Part shown: positions 1 through 13,090 of the stretch, piece after piece
How positions within the stretch are numbered: the stretch's first letter is position 1
How the letters are laid out: each line of letters starts with the position of its first letter
Assembly: GCF_032118995.1 (NCBI RefSeq)
Contig: NC_092657.1
Span: forward strand, 2,415,891 to 2,479,890
DNA length: 64,000 bases
Direction: 5' to 3'
Source of the DNA: Asterias amurensis
Taxonomy: Eukaryota > Echinodermata > Asteroidea > Forcipulatida > Asteriidae
Notes under the pieces: generated by a model
What the model was told of the DNA's origin: nothing
Database searches by the model: none
The model's input: the letters and a program-made list of their open reading frames with translations, nothing else
Made by a program: the position numbers and the translations under genes

Positions 1-1592
1 ACAATTAAAAACTTTCAGCAATGCTCTGGAATAACTCTGGAACTAAAAATGCCAGAGAGATGAAGTTTGTACCTTAGTCATCGTGGCATGTCCCTGCAGC
101 CATTTTTTAAAAGTTTAGGGCGACTTGCACACTTCTTGATAGAAAAAAGCTCAAGTAAGCGGGGTTGCTCAGAAACGATTTCAACAACCTCCACTATGGG
201 AGTTTTGTGCACAGAGCTGTCGGAGAAAAAAAACAAGATGTACAATGGGTAATTTCGATCCCATTATCGTGCTCAATCTTCAAAATTTTACCACCACAGG
301 ATTGCCATGTTCAAGGGCTTTCCTCTCGTATAAAACCTAACGCTCTGACGATTTTTAAGGCGGGGCTACATGCGACGGCGTGAGCAGGCACCCATTAGAA
401 ATTGACGTACACTGTGCGTGTATACAATGTACACAAACACACGGCGCAGTCAGGCAACCCAACCAAAAATAATAGTCATTAAAAAAATAGGCCCGGACAA
501 TTACAAACTTTCAGCAATGCTCTGCAATAACTCTGGAACTAAAAATGCCAGAGAGATGCAGTTTGTACCTAAGTCATCGTGGCATGTCCCTGCATCAATT
601 TTTTTTAAAAGTTTAGGGCGACTTGCACACTTCTTGATAGAAAAAAGCTCAAGTAAGCGGGGTTGCTCAGAAACGATTTCAACAACCTCCACTATGGGAG
701 TTTTGTGCACAGAGCTGTCGGAGAAAAAAACCAAGATGTACAATGGGTAACTTCGATCCCAGTATCGTGCTCAATCTTCAAAAATATTACCACCACAGGA
801 TTGCCATGTTCAAGGGCTTTCCTCTCGTATAAAACTTAATGCTCTGACGATTTTTAAGGCGGGGCTAGATGCGACGGCGTGAGCAGGCACCCATTAGAAA
901 TTGACGTACACTGTGCGTGTATACAATGTACACAAACACACGGCGCAGTCAGGGAACCAAACCAAAAATAATAGTCATTCAAAAAATAGGCCCGGATAAT
1001 TAAAAACTTTCAGCAATGCTCTGGAATAACTCTGGAACTAAAAATGCCAGAGAGATGCAGGTTGTACCTTAGTCATCGTGGCATTTACCTGCATCCATTT
1101 TTTAAAGGTTTAGGGCGACTTGCACACTTCTTGATAGAAAAAAGCTCAAATAAGCGGGGTTGCTCAGAAACGATTTCAACAATCTCCACTATGGGAGTTT
1201 TGTGCACAGAGCTGTCGGAGAGAAAAACAAAATTCACAACGGGTAAATTCGATCCCACTATCATGCTCAATCTTCAAAATTTTACCACCACAGGATTACC
1301 ATATTCAAGGGCTTTCCTCTCGTGCAAACTTAATGCTCTGACGATTTTTAAGGCGGGGCTAGATGCGACGGCGTGAGCAGGCACCCATTAGAAATTGACG
1401 TACACTGTGCGTGTCTAAATTTACGCAAACACACGGCATACAGGAACCCAACCAAAAAATAGGCCCGGACAATTAAAAACTTTCAGCAATGCTCTGGAAT
1501 AACTCTGGAACTAAAAATGCTAGAGAGATGCAGTTTGTACCTGAGTCAGCGTGAGCAGGCACCCATTAGAAATTGACGTGCACTGTGCGTGT
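1..1592. repeat. Satellite-like tandem array, units of about 0.5 kb
   Basis: Four head-to-tail units begin near 1, 497, 996 and 1469 at the recurring phrase 'ctttcagcaatgctctg'. The spacings are 496, 499 and 473 bases. Units 1-3 are very similar throughout. Unit 4 lacks the central part: it jumps from the 'gcagtttgtacct' segment directly to the 'gcgtgagcaggcacccatta' segment and then ends near 1592. Since the window opens at a unit boundary, the array probably continues to the left. Short open frames that recur in the units (for example 418-750 and 1044-1376) are repeat frames, not genes: they differ in where they start and end from copy to copy and match no known family. Confidence 0.9.
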
Positions 1593-2223
1593 ATAAAAAG
1601 GCTCGGATGTTTTTCCAATTCATAAGCTCTTTTTATCCAAGCCTTTTTTTAACCCAAGTTAGTTTACCATCATTGACGCATGTAGTCCCCTTTTTGTGAC
1701 AATATTGTTCTGTTAGTATAGGCTGAAACAACATTATGAACAAATAAAAATTAAAGAAGGAAATAAAGACACAAAATCTTCAGCTTTTATTCTTTATTTT
1801 CTCCTTTTTCTGAATGCTTCCTTGAACAGCACTAGCGTCAGAGCAGAAAATCTACTACTCCTAAAAGTGAGTCACAAATTGTATTCAATATATTATTTTA
1901 AAGATGTTCAAAATAATTTTGCTGAACCACCGCCCCCCCCCCAAAAAAAAAAAATAAAAACAAAAAAATTAATGTCCGATAACTTTGAATGGAATTTTTG
2001 TTGATTTTTAAAACCCTTTTTGTTTCTCCTTGTTTTATTTTCTCCCTTATTTTTACAATGAAAAATATTATTTTTATGACAATTAAAAAACCTTTTTGTT
2101 TTACCTTATTATTTCAAAAATTTCATTTGTATACTTGTTTTGGTTTTTATCAGTTAATTATTTAATTATTGTATCAAATTTGTGCCCAATTTGTGGAAGA
2201 GGTCACCCCAAAGTTTTCATACT
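1593..2223. other. Non-coding AT-rich spacer
   Basis: No supported gene. It holds homopolymer-rich DNA (C and A runs near 1930-1950) and scattered AATAAA strings. Nothing here has the splice or coding pattern of an exon. Confidence 0.6.
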
Positions 2224-2613
2224 TTAAAGGCAGTGGACACTATTGGTAATTGTCAAAAACGAGCCTTCACAGTTGATGTATCTCAAGATATGCATAAAAT
2301 AACAAACCTGTAAAAATTTGAGCTCAATCGGTCATCAAAGTTGCGAGATAATAATGAAAGAAGAAAACACTCTTGTCACACGAAGTTGTGTGCATTTAGA
2401 TGGTTGATTTCGAGACCTCAAGTTCTAAACTTGAGGTCTCGAAATCAAATTTGTGGAAAATTACTTCTTTCTCCAAAACTATGTCACTTCAGAGGGAGCT
2501 GTTCCTCACAATGTTTTATACTATCAACCTCTCCCCATTACTCGTCACCAAGAAAGGTTTTATGCTAATAATTATTTTGAGTAATTACCAATAGTGTCCA
2601 CTGCTTGCTTTAA
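2224..2613 (+). mobile_element. MITE family 1, near full-length copy
   Basis: A 390-bp element bounded by inverted ends TTAAAGGCAGTGGACACTAT and its complement, each including TTAA. An internal perfect palindrome at about 2407-2448 (GATTTCGAGACCTCAAG arms) makes a strong hairpin. It has no coding capacity. The same element recurs many times in the window in both orientations. TTAA at both termini is the target preference of piggyBac-type transposases, but the family assignment is inference. Confidence 0.85.
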
Positions 2614-3595
2614 CACCCCCTTTTACTTACACTCACAGACACACTTGCTATGGGGGTGTGGGGTAGAGGCGTTGGGTTGGGTTGGGTGGGGTAGCCAAAG
2701 CCATATCTAGCACCAAATGTAAATGCAAGGTTGGCAAAACTTGTGGCTGTGTTTTCACAAAAGAAAGATCTAGGTTTTGCCATTAAATGTCTTCAAGATT
2801 TCATTAAAATGATGAAATTAATTTTACAGCAAACTCACCCATACTACATGTATAATAAACAGGCTTGTACTTACACTTTAAGTCTAAATTACAAAGACAC
2901 CCAATTGTTACAAAACTATGATATATTCCATTTGCCCACACAAAAATAAAGACAAATATTATTGCATGTGTACTTCTTCAGACACAAAATACACATTATT
3001 ATCTATCATTTCGTCGAAAAATTATTTATATTCAAATTCTAAAAATATTACAATACTCCTGCGTCATTGCTATTTACATTGCATGTTTATTATTAAATGC
3101 ATCGCATCAATTCAAAAGTAAATATTTTTAAGAGCGCTTCAACATAGAAATAAACAAACATAAGAGAAAGTCATTTTTGTAGATTCAACATAGTACACCA
3201 GTCCAAACAAGATATAGAAATTAAAAATGGCCAACAGTAACACCAAACAAGTATAATTTTGACAAAAATTTTAAATAAACAATAATTATTTCAGTAACAC
3301 ACAACAATGAAAATGAGCGGTCTTATCATCAAATACAAAAGATAAATTAAAAGCAAAATGAGCAAATGGCCGAACAGCCGAGCAAAATTAACACAAAAGA
3401 TGCAATCAAACAATATCTGTGAAAGACAATGGCATTGTTCTTATACTTTCTCTAGTATTAGAAACAGATTTTCATCAGTACAAGTAAACAAAAAATAGGC
3501 ATTTAGCAATATATACAAACTTAATTCCTGAACTAAGGAAAAATGTAAAATGTTTGGTCTTCGCAAGTTACAAAGAACTTTATCAAGCAACACTC
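2614..3595. other. AT-rich spacer without a recognised gene
   Basis: It contains a G-rich stretch near 2655-2695 and otherwise A/T-rich DNA. Two short open frames (2731-2949 and 2918-3121) have low-complexity composition and no recognisable family, so they are not called. Confidence 0.5.
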
Positions 3596-3988
3596 TTAAA
3601 GGCAGTGGACACTATTGGTAATTGTCAAAGATTAGCGATAGCCTTCACAGTTGGTGTATCTCAACATATGCATACAATAACAAACATGTGAAAATTTGAG
3701 CTCAATTGGTCATTGAACTTGCGAGATAATAATGAAAGAAGACAACACCCTTGTCACACGAAGTTGTGTGCGTTTAGATGGTTGATTTCGAGACCTCAAG
3801 CTCTAAATCTAAGGTCTCGAAATCAAATTCGTGGAAAATTACTTCTTTCTCGATAACTACATCACTTCAAAGGGAGCCGTTTCTCACAATGTTTTATAAT
3901 ATCAACCTCTCATTATTATTTGTTACCAAGTAAGGTTTTATGCTAATAAATATTTTGAGTAATTACCAATAGTGTCCACCGCCTTTAA
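3596..3988 (+). mobile_element. MITE family 1, near full-length copy
   Basis: Same terminal inverted repeats, same internal order and same length as the 2224-2613 element. The central palindrome is imperfect here. Confidence 0.85.
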
Positions 3989-5691
3989 TGTAATATGGTT
4001 TGGATAATTATTTTACCCAAAAACATTTGAATTTGAGAAACAATTCATGCATGAAATGATTCTCAGTTTTCTGAGGGTTGGTGTTCGTTTAAAAACGCTG
4101 CAGTCAGAGATGCAGTTTGGTACCTGCTGCTGTCACCTCAATGAACGTGGATGGATGTGAAAACAACTCTCTGACATTTTTGTTTCTTGCCAGGAGGTAG
4201 ACACTGTAGCCAGCTGAAACTTTCACATAATTTTATGACTTTTAAGGTTCTTCCATTATTTATATAATTATAATTTTGCCTATAAATCAGCATGTTGACA
4301 AAAACCCATGGAAACAGAAATCGAGCGCCCCATGTGTCATCTATGGACATGGCTTATCGCACCACGTGATCACGCGTGTATGGCAAAATGATCATCACGT
4401 AATATAGCACATTGACCATTTCTACGTGTTTCTGTGTTCAATATTCATGACAATTACGTACATGCATAGATAAAAGTGACTTCACAACTAAATCGCACGC
4501 ACAAAGATACACTCTGCATTCTGTTTCTCAAAAAAAACAATCTAAGACCTTTACTTTGTGACAGAGAGAAAAAAAAAGTATTTAGTAAATTTACAGGCAC
4601 TGTTGTTCACAGAGGTACTCAATTTTATGTGATTGTTTCATCACAAAGTCTATCAAAAATATTTGTACTTTTCTTTACATGCAAGACAGCAAGACAGATA
4701 ATATTAACAGTAGATTCTTATATAGCGTTCAAATTCATCACTCAGTGACTCTCATGCTGTTCAAACATTATTACCCCTGGTCACTAGGCCTGGGCGAATA
4801 ATTTGAATATCCGGTTAATGGCGAATAGCCTTTTCCTAACCGTAACCGCGACAGTCACTGGGCCAGTTATTTCATTCCTTAAATACTTTTTCAGTTAATT
4901 TGGGAGTATACAGCCTGTGCTGCCGAGTTTGTAGCGCAATAAGCTAAATCAATCGCAAGAACCATCTCTGCCCTCAAAGGTACAGGTCCTATTTATACCC
5001 CTGGGCATCTGAATTTGGCCTTTCAGTCCCTACCTGATTGCGTTGGTTGTCCCTGTTTGGGGTTTTCCTCCCACATCTAAAACTTAACTTTTTTTCTCTT
5101 TTCCTATTCACCATCCGGTTATCGGCGCTTGCGCTGTTGGACGTGTAAAAGAAATAAATAGCAGTAGCAGTAAGCCTGGAGTTGATTTCACTAGATAGTC
5201 CTAACTTAGGACTAGTCCTAGGAGTTTTTAAAACCATAAGGCTGAGGCTAAGTTATGATGAGTAACTCGCCCTATGGAAAGTTTTGCGGTAACACCATGT
5301 AATGATAATCTCTAAATGAGTTGGGGTGGTTCTGAAAAGAACTGTTGGTTTCAACTCGAGCTTTCTCCAGAATACGAACAGAGCATACTGAACGAAACGT
5401 TGAGTTGAAATCAACGGTTCTTATCAGAGATTATCATTACATGGTGTTACCAAAACTTTTCTACATGTATAACTCATCCTAATTTGAGATTAGGCTAGTC
5501 TTAACTCTTTGTGAAATCCACCCCTGGTCCCAGACAAAGAACATGAAACAGTTCTAGTGCGAACTTCGTCCAATATTAGGATCAATCAAAACCAAAAATG
5601 GGATTTTGATTTTAGAATGACAGGTGGCTAATATTAATTAATTTAATAAATTAATACTGAAAAGGCATAATCATTGGTTGGCTCACCAAGA
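3989..5691. repeat. Mosaic of repeat fragments
   Basis: About 4370-4400 shares 'cgtgtatggcaaaatg' with the MITE at 16367-16687. About 4860-5100 resembles sequence at 29615-29820 ('cagcctgtgctgccgag') and 27785-27950 (antisense, 'cccacatctaaaac'), pieces of dispersed repeats. About 5185-5225 and 5470-5525 carry the 'ttaggactagtcctaa' palindromic family. About 5281-5460 is an inverted repeat with arms containing 'ccatgtaatgataatctct'. No gene is seen. Confidence 0.6.
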
Positions 5692-6188
5692 TTAAAGGCA
5701 CTGGACACATCTGGTAATTGTCAAAGACCAGTATTCTCACTTGGTGTATGTGTCCCCAACATATAGATGCATTTGATATCTCAAAATGCGACCTTTTAAA
5801 ATAAAATTTTCACATGTTAGTTTCATTGTAGGCCTATACATCTATAATAATACACATTATCTTCCAGTATGCGCTAATCCACCAATCAGAAGCTCGAACT
5901 ACAAGGGGGAGAAAAACATATATGCTACGACCTCTGTTTTATATCCTACTTCCTCTGTTTTTATTACACAGTGCGTATTGTGAAATGTCATTTTGTCATG
6001 CTCCGTATATGGACAGTGCAAAAATTACATTCTAAACATTGTGCGCGTGAAATATCGCTCTGAAATTTCATATTTTGCGCGTTGCAAGTGAGACTGGAAG
6101 ATAAATATGCGTCCCATATGTGATAACTTATATCGTAGGATTAAATCAATTGAACAATTCAAAAAGCAATGGTAATGTGTTGCCTTTA
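5692..6188 (+). mobile_element. MITE family 1 relative with a replaced interior
   Basis: The left end (TTAAAGGCACTGGACAC) and right end (gttgcctttaa) match family 1. The centre is different and is shared with about 46640-46860 ('gcgctaatccaccaatcag' type). It is either a distinct subfamily or a nested insertion. It ends about 50 bases downstream of the stop codon of the SH3 gene, so it probably lies in that gene's 3' UTR or flank. Confidence 0.6.
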
Positions 6189-6240
6189 AAGGCAGTGTTT
6201 ACTCTTTGTAATTACTCCAAGGCTATGTCATACTTTGCCT

Positions 6241-9146
6241 TTAATGCAAAACTTTGATGTAATTCGCGGGAAAGATCCCTGTCCTGCCGTTAAGCCTACC
6301 TTCCCACCAGTCGTAACAATTCTCGGTTTGCGTCAGAATGTCGATACGGTCTCCAGCTTTGAAGGTGAGGTCACAGGGAAGAATTGCATTAAAGGGAAGG
6401 AGGGCTACGCCTGAATGCATGGATGCACTGCCGGAGCTATTGTTGTTATTGGTCAGCTCTGTTGAGGAAAAGAAAAAGACGGAAGCTGTGTTAGCCGAGT
6501 GATATTCCAGGACATAGTTATTGTACCCTATTGTCAAAACCTTTCATGAACCATTTATTTTAAAGTGATAAATTGATCATATGGATGCACTAATAGTTTT
6601 TTTCACAAAATGGTGACCACCCCCCAAAATTCACTCGTCCCCAGCGCCTTGCTTTAACCAAAGGCGCTGGGATAGGCAAACGTATTATGCACTGTCATTG
6701 GTTTAATAATGTGCAGTCCCATCATGCATCACACCCACACTGCACCATATTTCTATGCATAGTATGCATGACGTACTTCCTGAACAAGAATCTGTGCAAG
6801 CGATTAGCCCATCCCAGCGGTCCTGGATAGACTGGCCGCTGGGGCCGAGCAAACCCCCCAAAAGGCTTAGAATAGCACCTTCAAGAGTCCTCTTTCACAC
6901 TCTGAAAACTATGTAGCCCACGAAATTTGTATTTTTTGTGTTACAACTACTTTTGAAGGGTTCGTGAAAGAGTTAAGAAGGATTTGAAACTTTGCATGGT
7001 GGGAGTATAGTTAGGCGAGGTTTGCGATAGCACCATGTGTTAAAGGCAGTGGACACTATTGGTAATTACTCAAAATAATTATTAGCATAAAACTTTACTT
7101 GGTAACAAGTTACGGGGAGAGGTTGATAGTATAAAACATTGTGAGAAACGGCTCCCTTTGAAGTGATGTAGTTTTTGAGAAAGAAGTAATTTTCCACAAA
7201 TTTGATTTCAAGACCTCAAGTTTAGAACTTGAGGTCTCGAAATCAACCATCTAAACACACACAACTTCGTGTGACAAGGGTGTTTTCTTCTTTCATTATT
7301 ATCTCGCAACTTTGATGACCGATTTAGCTCAAGTTTTCATAGGTTTGTTATTTTATGCATATGTTGAGATACACCAACTGTGAAGGCTAGTCTTTGACAA
7401 TTACCAATAGTGTCCACTGCCTTTAAAGACCCTGGACATTATTGATAATTGTCAAAGACCAGTCTTCTCACTTGGTGTATCTCAACATCTGCATAAAATA
7501 ACAAAACCTGAGCTCAATTGGTTGTAGAAGTTGCGAGATAATAATGAAAGAAAAAAATACCTTGTCACACGAAGTTGTGTGCTTTCAGATGCTTGATTTT
7601 GACACCTCAAATTCTAAATCTGAGGTCTCGAAATCAAATTCGTGGAAAAATTACTTCTTTCTCGAAAGCTAAGTCACTTCAGAGGGAGCTGTTTCTCACA
7701 ATGTTTTATACTATCAACCTCTCCCCATTACTTGTTACCAAGTAAGCTTTTAATTTATGCTAATAATTATTTTAAGTATAGTGTCACAAGTGCCTTTAAC
7801 TACATGTACCAGTTAATTTCCATGGCAGTACTTAAGCAGCATTAACAGAGTCTAGGATTCTCATGAAGACAGATAATCAGAGCATACTGAAAGAAACATC
7901 GAGTTGTCAACCACCGGTTCTTTTCAGAACCAGCACCACTCAAGAGAGATTTACACAAAGTGCTACCGCAAGTCTCATTTAATTACCCTTCTGGTACATT
8001 TAAACTCCTGGGTGGAGAGAAGCAATTATAGTGAAGTGTCTTGCTCAACGATCCAAGTGTCATCCTGACCAGGATTTTAACCCACACCCTGATAACCCAC
8101 ACCAGAGCCCAATTTCATAGAGCTGCTAAGCACAAAAGTTTGCTTAGCATGAAATTTTTGCCTCGATAAAAACAGGATGACCAACCAAATTTCCACGTGA
8201 TTTTCAGGATAAGCAAACAACAGCTAAATATACCAGTACCAAGCAATATGCAACAAAATGAAATTTGGTTGGTAAAACTGTTTTTATCAAGGAAGAAATT
8301 TCATGCTAAGCAATTTTGTGTGCTTAGCAGGGCCCAATTTCATAGGGTTTTAACCCACACCCTGAGCGCTGCTTAGCGGTCGATTTTGTGCTTATAGCGC
8401 TGCTAACCGTAAGCACTCAAAATGGCATGCTAACCTTCCGGTGCTTACCGCACAAAAATAATTGACGTCACACTGCGAATCCATGGTAAACGCGCAATAT
8501 GGTCGCCCAATTTTCCTGCTAAACTGTGAAATACGCTTGCACCTTAGCAATTTTTTCTGCTACAATAAGCACAAAAATTTGCTTACCGTTAAGCAGCGCT
8601 ATGAAATTGGGCCCTGGACCTGAAGCTGTACCAAGTTCCCTTACCTGATGCAGAATGGCGATGTCTGGAATGTCTACCATCTACGCAGTCGTTTGCTGTT
8701 GATTTTGTCTTTTCTAAAAATAACAATAACAAAAATCATTATAAAATTGTTCTTACAATTCTAAGATGGGAAACTTTAGGAAACTTTAGCAGGGGTTAGG
8801 GTTAGGATGTTCTGCTCTCCCTGCTTGAGGGAGAGCCCTGCTTGAGATTCGGAGTATAGCACAGACAGGAGAGAATGGGATTGGGAAAAGCTTGTGTCTG
8901 CCTGCTGTCCGACTGATGATGATGAGGAGGAGGGGTACACTCAAGCAGCTCTATGAAATTGGGCCACGATTTAGGATCCAGCACGCTACACTCCACTGCT
9001 GGACCTCGACACTTCACAATATGCCATAAGTTTTTGAACAAAACCTAAGACTTACTTTTTGGTTTGCGGAAACTGAGACTTCGGAAGCCCCTGCGAACGA
9101 TACTTCCCTTCTGTTTGTCTCTATCCTTTCCTTCATGGCTGCTCAT
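6241..9146 (-). CDS. SH3-domain protein, SH3YL1-like (possibly 5'-partial)
   Basis: Three minus-strand exons: 9146-9056 (from an ATG, or from an acceptor at 9138), 8713-8645 and 6458-6241 with TAA at 6243-6241. The splice sites are gtaagt/ag and gtaagg/ag, and both junctions split codons compatibly (1+2). The joined frame gives 125 residues. Residues 1-65 are basic and Ser-rich (FRSLSFRKPKKK). Residues from about 68 form an SH3 domain with the signatures DLTFKAGDRI, DWWEGRLNGRTG and FPANYIKV at the extreme C-terminus. SH3 domains bind proline-rich ligands. The match is closest to SH3YL1, a phosphoinositide-binding adaptor whose human form has an N-terminal SYLF lipid-binding domain. No SYLF-coding exon was recognised between 9.2 and 25 kb, so either the 5' exons are outside my detection or this is a short SH3-only gene. 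Which start is used is uncertain. Confidence 0.7.
6459..7039. other. Intron sequence of the SH3 gene
   Basis: Lies in the last intron of the minus-strand SH3 gene. The acceptor-side polypyrimidine tract, read on the minus strand, is at about 6461-6485. Otherwise no gene or clear element until the MITE at 7040. Confidence 0.5.
7040..7426 (-). mobile_element. MITE family 1, inverted copy
   Basis: Full-length element in reverse orientation with both TTAA-bearing ends and the central GAGACCTCAAG palindrome. It sits in the SH3 gene intron and abuts a second copy at 7423. Confidence 0.85.
7423..7799 (+). mobile_element. MITE family 1, abutting forward copy
   Basis: A diverged forward copy begins with TTAAAGACCCTGGACA and shares its TTAA with the end of the inverted copy, so two elements sit head to head. 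The right end is degraded ('agtgtcacaagtgccttta'). Confidence 0.75.
8107..8614. mobile_element. Two adjoining MITE family 4 elements
   Basis: Inverted-repeat elements with ends of the type GGGCCCAATTTCATAGAGC and interiors rich in 'gctaagcac'/'tgcttagc'. The first spans about 8107-8336 and the second about 8330-8614. Both lie in the large intron of the SH3 gene. Relatives are at 13728-13974 and 47001-47236, with fragments at 8939-8965, 33332-33515 and 46920-46985. Confidence 0.75.
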
Positions 9147-12100
9147 TTCAGTACATTACAAAATGAACACCAATAACATGTATGCATGCAACATTGAAAT
9201 ATGCTACGCAGCACCTGTACAAAACATGGAAGGGAATGGGGTGTTTGTTAGCAGTTAAATAAAAAATCAAACACAATGAAACACAATCACCAACTAAATG
9301 TACAACTTCAATGCTACAGTTTTAATGCTCTTGACTGAAAAAAAGTAAAATTTTCGTCTCAGGAAGATGAACATTATTTTAGCATGTAAAATCCCATTAA
9401 CCAGTTATGATATTATATTATTAACTATATTTCTAGTAATGTTTTACAACAATTGTAACTCTTCAACCCTCGCAAGAGCGCTACAATTATTGTAACTAGT
9501 AGGCCTATAATGTGTAAATATCACTATTGTACTCGGTAGTACTAACTATTCACTCAGTTTCATTCAATCACTTCTGACACTGACTGAGAAGAAACTGGCG
9601 CATCATAGATAGAGACCAACCAGCAATACCATCACTAATCAGATCCCATCCAACAGCTAGTACTGTAGTATGAGTAGGTTCGTTCCGCTATCCGGCTTTT
9701 GTTTTCAGAAACAATAGTGGTACGAACCACTCATCATAGTTCTAGGCCTGCACTATCCTAACCTGCAGTAGCTGAACGTTTGAAACCGGTTACTACTTCA
9801 GGAAGTTAACGTGTGTTCTAATAAATAAAAAACACTACTAAGTTTTACTAAGTAATACTATACTATATTCAGTTAATTGTCCATGACGTGGATTGACTTG
9901 TGCTTGTGGAGGAAAGTTGTATTACAAACGAAATGTTCTACGTATTTTGTACAGTTGATAATGTCGTTCTACTTGAACTTCTTGAGAGAAGCCTACATAC
10001 AATAAACATTAAAATACACACGAGTCACTAAAAATACACACAAGCAAATAGAAGACCAGGCCCAACATTGAATTGAACAGAATATTTATATTTTTTTAGA
10101 ATTAGACGGCAGTTTTATAAATCAATTGATTTGAGTGCCTTGACACAAAACCCCCAAACCCAGCCTTACCTTTTGAGTAACCTACAGTACAGGGTGGTTT
10201 GGCAAGTAGAAACTAAACGCGGCAAGGTGACAAAGCTCGGGAAAGACAGCAAATTCCCCTTTTGTTGTTTCGTCCGTTTTGATTCGCTTTTCATTACTCT
10301 GTCACTTTCCTCAACACTTTATTATTGAACAGCGCGCCCTCTTGTGGTGGTACTGGAGAGAATAGTCTGGCCTCCGCCGCTTTTGACTGAACTCAACGTA
10401 ATGAGAGAAGTGGGTCAATTACAGACTAGAATAGTTTTTTGAACTCTCAAAAAAGTCACCCCTGCAGAAATAATGCATTAATCCAGCACTCTTTGGATAC
10501 GATGTAAATCTTCGATGGCTCAAGAATGTAAACTTTCCGTCCAATTTCAACTGAAAATGTAAGTAAATGAGCTACGATTTCAACTTCTTCCATCTTGTTA
10601 TTAACATTAGATGTATATAGTTCAACTGGGCCAAGATTTTTTGCGATAAATTGGTCAGAATTTGATATAAAAACGAGTTTTGTTTTGCATTCGATGTGTG
10701 AGATTTGTCCGAACGGAGCTTGGTTGTGTTGTGGTGCCTGGTCCCAGGGTGTTGTACCGCACGGTGTTGAGTTTCAACGGTAGGGTGAGTAGGCGTGGAC
10801 CGACTCGACTAAGAGGGACCAGCTCGTCCGTAGCCTGAGTGATACAAATGTGTGTAAGAAGTTCATGATGTATTGTCCATGTTTTGATCATTGATGAGAA
10901 TAAAAAATAGACGGGAAACATTTCTTGATCTGTTGTCTGGTGGTTGATAAATGATGATATTAACTGATTATTGATGTGGAGAAATTCTTGATTTTAAACT
11001 TTTTATTTAAATCATAGAGTAAGAATTAGGGATAAAAGCAGTTTACAAATTTCGGTATCAATAATTATAATTACGAACTTAAGTTAGTATTGGTATGATA
11101 ATAAAGTAAAAATGATTGATCCTCCCTACGCTACGGTCGTGTATTAAACTATTAAAAGACTTATTAATTAAGAGCTTTGATTATTAAGGGCAGCAAAGTC
11201 TTGAATCTTATTTTTTTTGTAAAGCATGTAAAGTAGCCAGTATTGTAATATAATCTTGTACATGCATTTTACGAACCCCAATTTTACTTGCCTTCAGGAA
11301 GTTTGAATAGCACAGATTTTCTCTTAACCATTTTCTTTAAAACTGTATAATTAAAATTACATCTAAAAAGAAAGAAATTTGTTTTGAGTAAGCCCTTTCA
11401 CATTGTATGTTATCTTGAATAGACACGTTTTGATAATGTACACAGTGATTGATATTTAATCCAGGAAATGGGTAATAAACAATGTTGTAAACAATCGGGA
11501 AATAAATAAATCTATTTCCCCCTTGAAGCAGGAAGAAATATCTTTGTCCAGAAAGCCAAGGCCATGAGTGTTTATCTCACTCTGTCGAGGGGTGGATTTC
11601 ACAAAGAGTTAGGACTAGTCTTATCTCGAGTTAGGACGAGTTACTAGTCCTAACTTAGGACTAGCTGTACGTTTTTGATATCTCTTAGGACTAGTCCCAA
11701 GTTACGGCTAGAGTGTCTGATCTAGCGGTTCAAAACATTATGTTAAAACTTGCTGTGCCATTATCACAGACTCACAGTGGTTCAAAGTATTTATTAACCA
11801 GAGCTTGTGTACCCTTAAATAAATAGGCCAACCAGGAAACTAAGCAAGTTGAAATGCCATTTGTTTTAATGAGAAGGGGGGTGGGGGTGGTGGAAATCCA
11901 AATCACCCCTTCTGGCTTCCTCCTGGCTTCTTCCTTTCTTGGAAACATACATCCTGTAGCAGCAAATCTCTTTAAAACAATTAAAAACTTGTGCTGTTTT
12001 ACTGTCAATTTGTTTGTATAATGTTTGTTACATCATTTAACAAGCATGCAATTAGCAATGCATTGCAAGCAATAGGCCTACCACAAGTAAACAAAGCAAG

Positions 12101-12699
12101 AAACTACATGGTATAAAAAAAATGTTTTCTTGAAAATAGGCAGTAAATTTGAGATCCATATGGTGATGGGAAGGTTGTACTGCAACTATAAAAGGACATT
12201 CATTTTGAAAACAAAGTAAATTTATAAATGATATTAGTATGTCAGATGCCTAATATTATATTAGTAACCCACACTCTGGAATAATACCCTGAAAAATCAA
12301 GCCTACGAATATTATAATATTAACATCCCGCATGCACACAGTTTAGATATGCCCAGACAACACTTAGACAGCTGCATTCACCGGAATCCGTTGTCATAGT
12401 AACGTGTCAACAAGTCGCTGTAGCATAGTGATCGGTTCAACAGTATGAGAGTACACCATAAGCTAAACAGATACTCATGACATTGTACTGTGTAGACATA
12501 GGGGAGGTGGTCCATGATTGGTTAATAGAGAGATTGTGAGTCATAGGTTAGCTGTATAAAGCTGAACTCAATTTAAAGGTGCTGCAGGCCTGGAATAGTG
12601 TGAAAACTGGTCTTTGAGAATTAATTACCAAAGGTGTCAAAAAGACACTGTCCAGGTATTGATTTCTGACTTAAGACTATATGACTATGAGACTTGTTA
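9147..12699. other. Gene-poor flank upstream of the SH3 gene
   Basis: No coding exon could be supported on either strand. A locally GC-richer patch at about 10330-10400 (with 'gcgccctcttgtggtgg') and another at about 10700-10830 could be promoter or 5' UTR of the minus-strand gene, but no transcript signal decides this. About 11590-11710 holds the 'ggactagtcctaa' palindromic repeat. The rest is AT-rich. Confidence 0.4.
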
Positions 12700-13090
12700 T
12701 AGACATTGGACTGCTGGACAATGTAATTATTGTCAATAACCAGTCTTCTCACTAGGTGTATCTCAACATAAATGCATAAAATAATAAACTTGTGAAAATT
12801 TGAGCTCAATCGGTCATCGAAGTTGCGAGATAATAATGAAAGTAAAAACACCCTTGTCACACAAAGTTGTGTGCTTTCAGATGCTTGATTTCCAGACCTC
12901 AAATTCTAAATCTGAGGTCTCTAAATCAAATTCGTGGAAAGTTACTTCTTTCTCAAAAACTACGTTACTTCAGAGTGAGCCATTTTTTACAATGTTTTAT
13001 ACTATCAACCTCTCCCCATTACTCGTTACCAAGTAAGGTTTTATGGTAATAATTGTTTTGATTAATTACCAATACCGCCACTGCCTTTAA
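12700..13090 (+). mobile_element. MITE family 1 copy, degraded left end
   Basis: The interior and right end (ccactgcctttaa) are those of family 1. The left terminus is altered to 'attggactgctggac'. The open frames in it are shared by other copies and are not genes. Confidence 0.75.

Noticed and set aside
418..1376. Recurrent 110-codon open frames
   Set aside because: They are frames inside the satellite units; start and end change between copies and they show no protein family.
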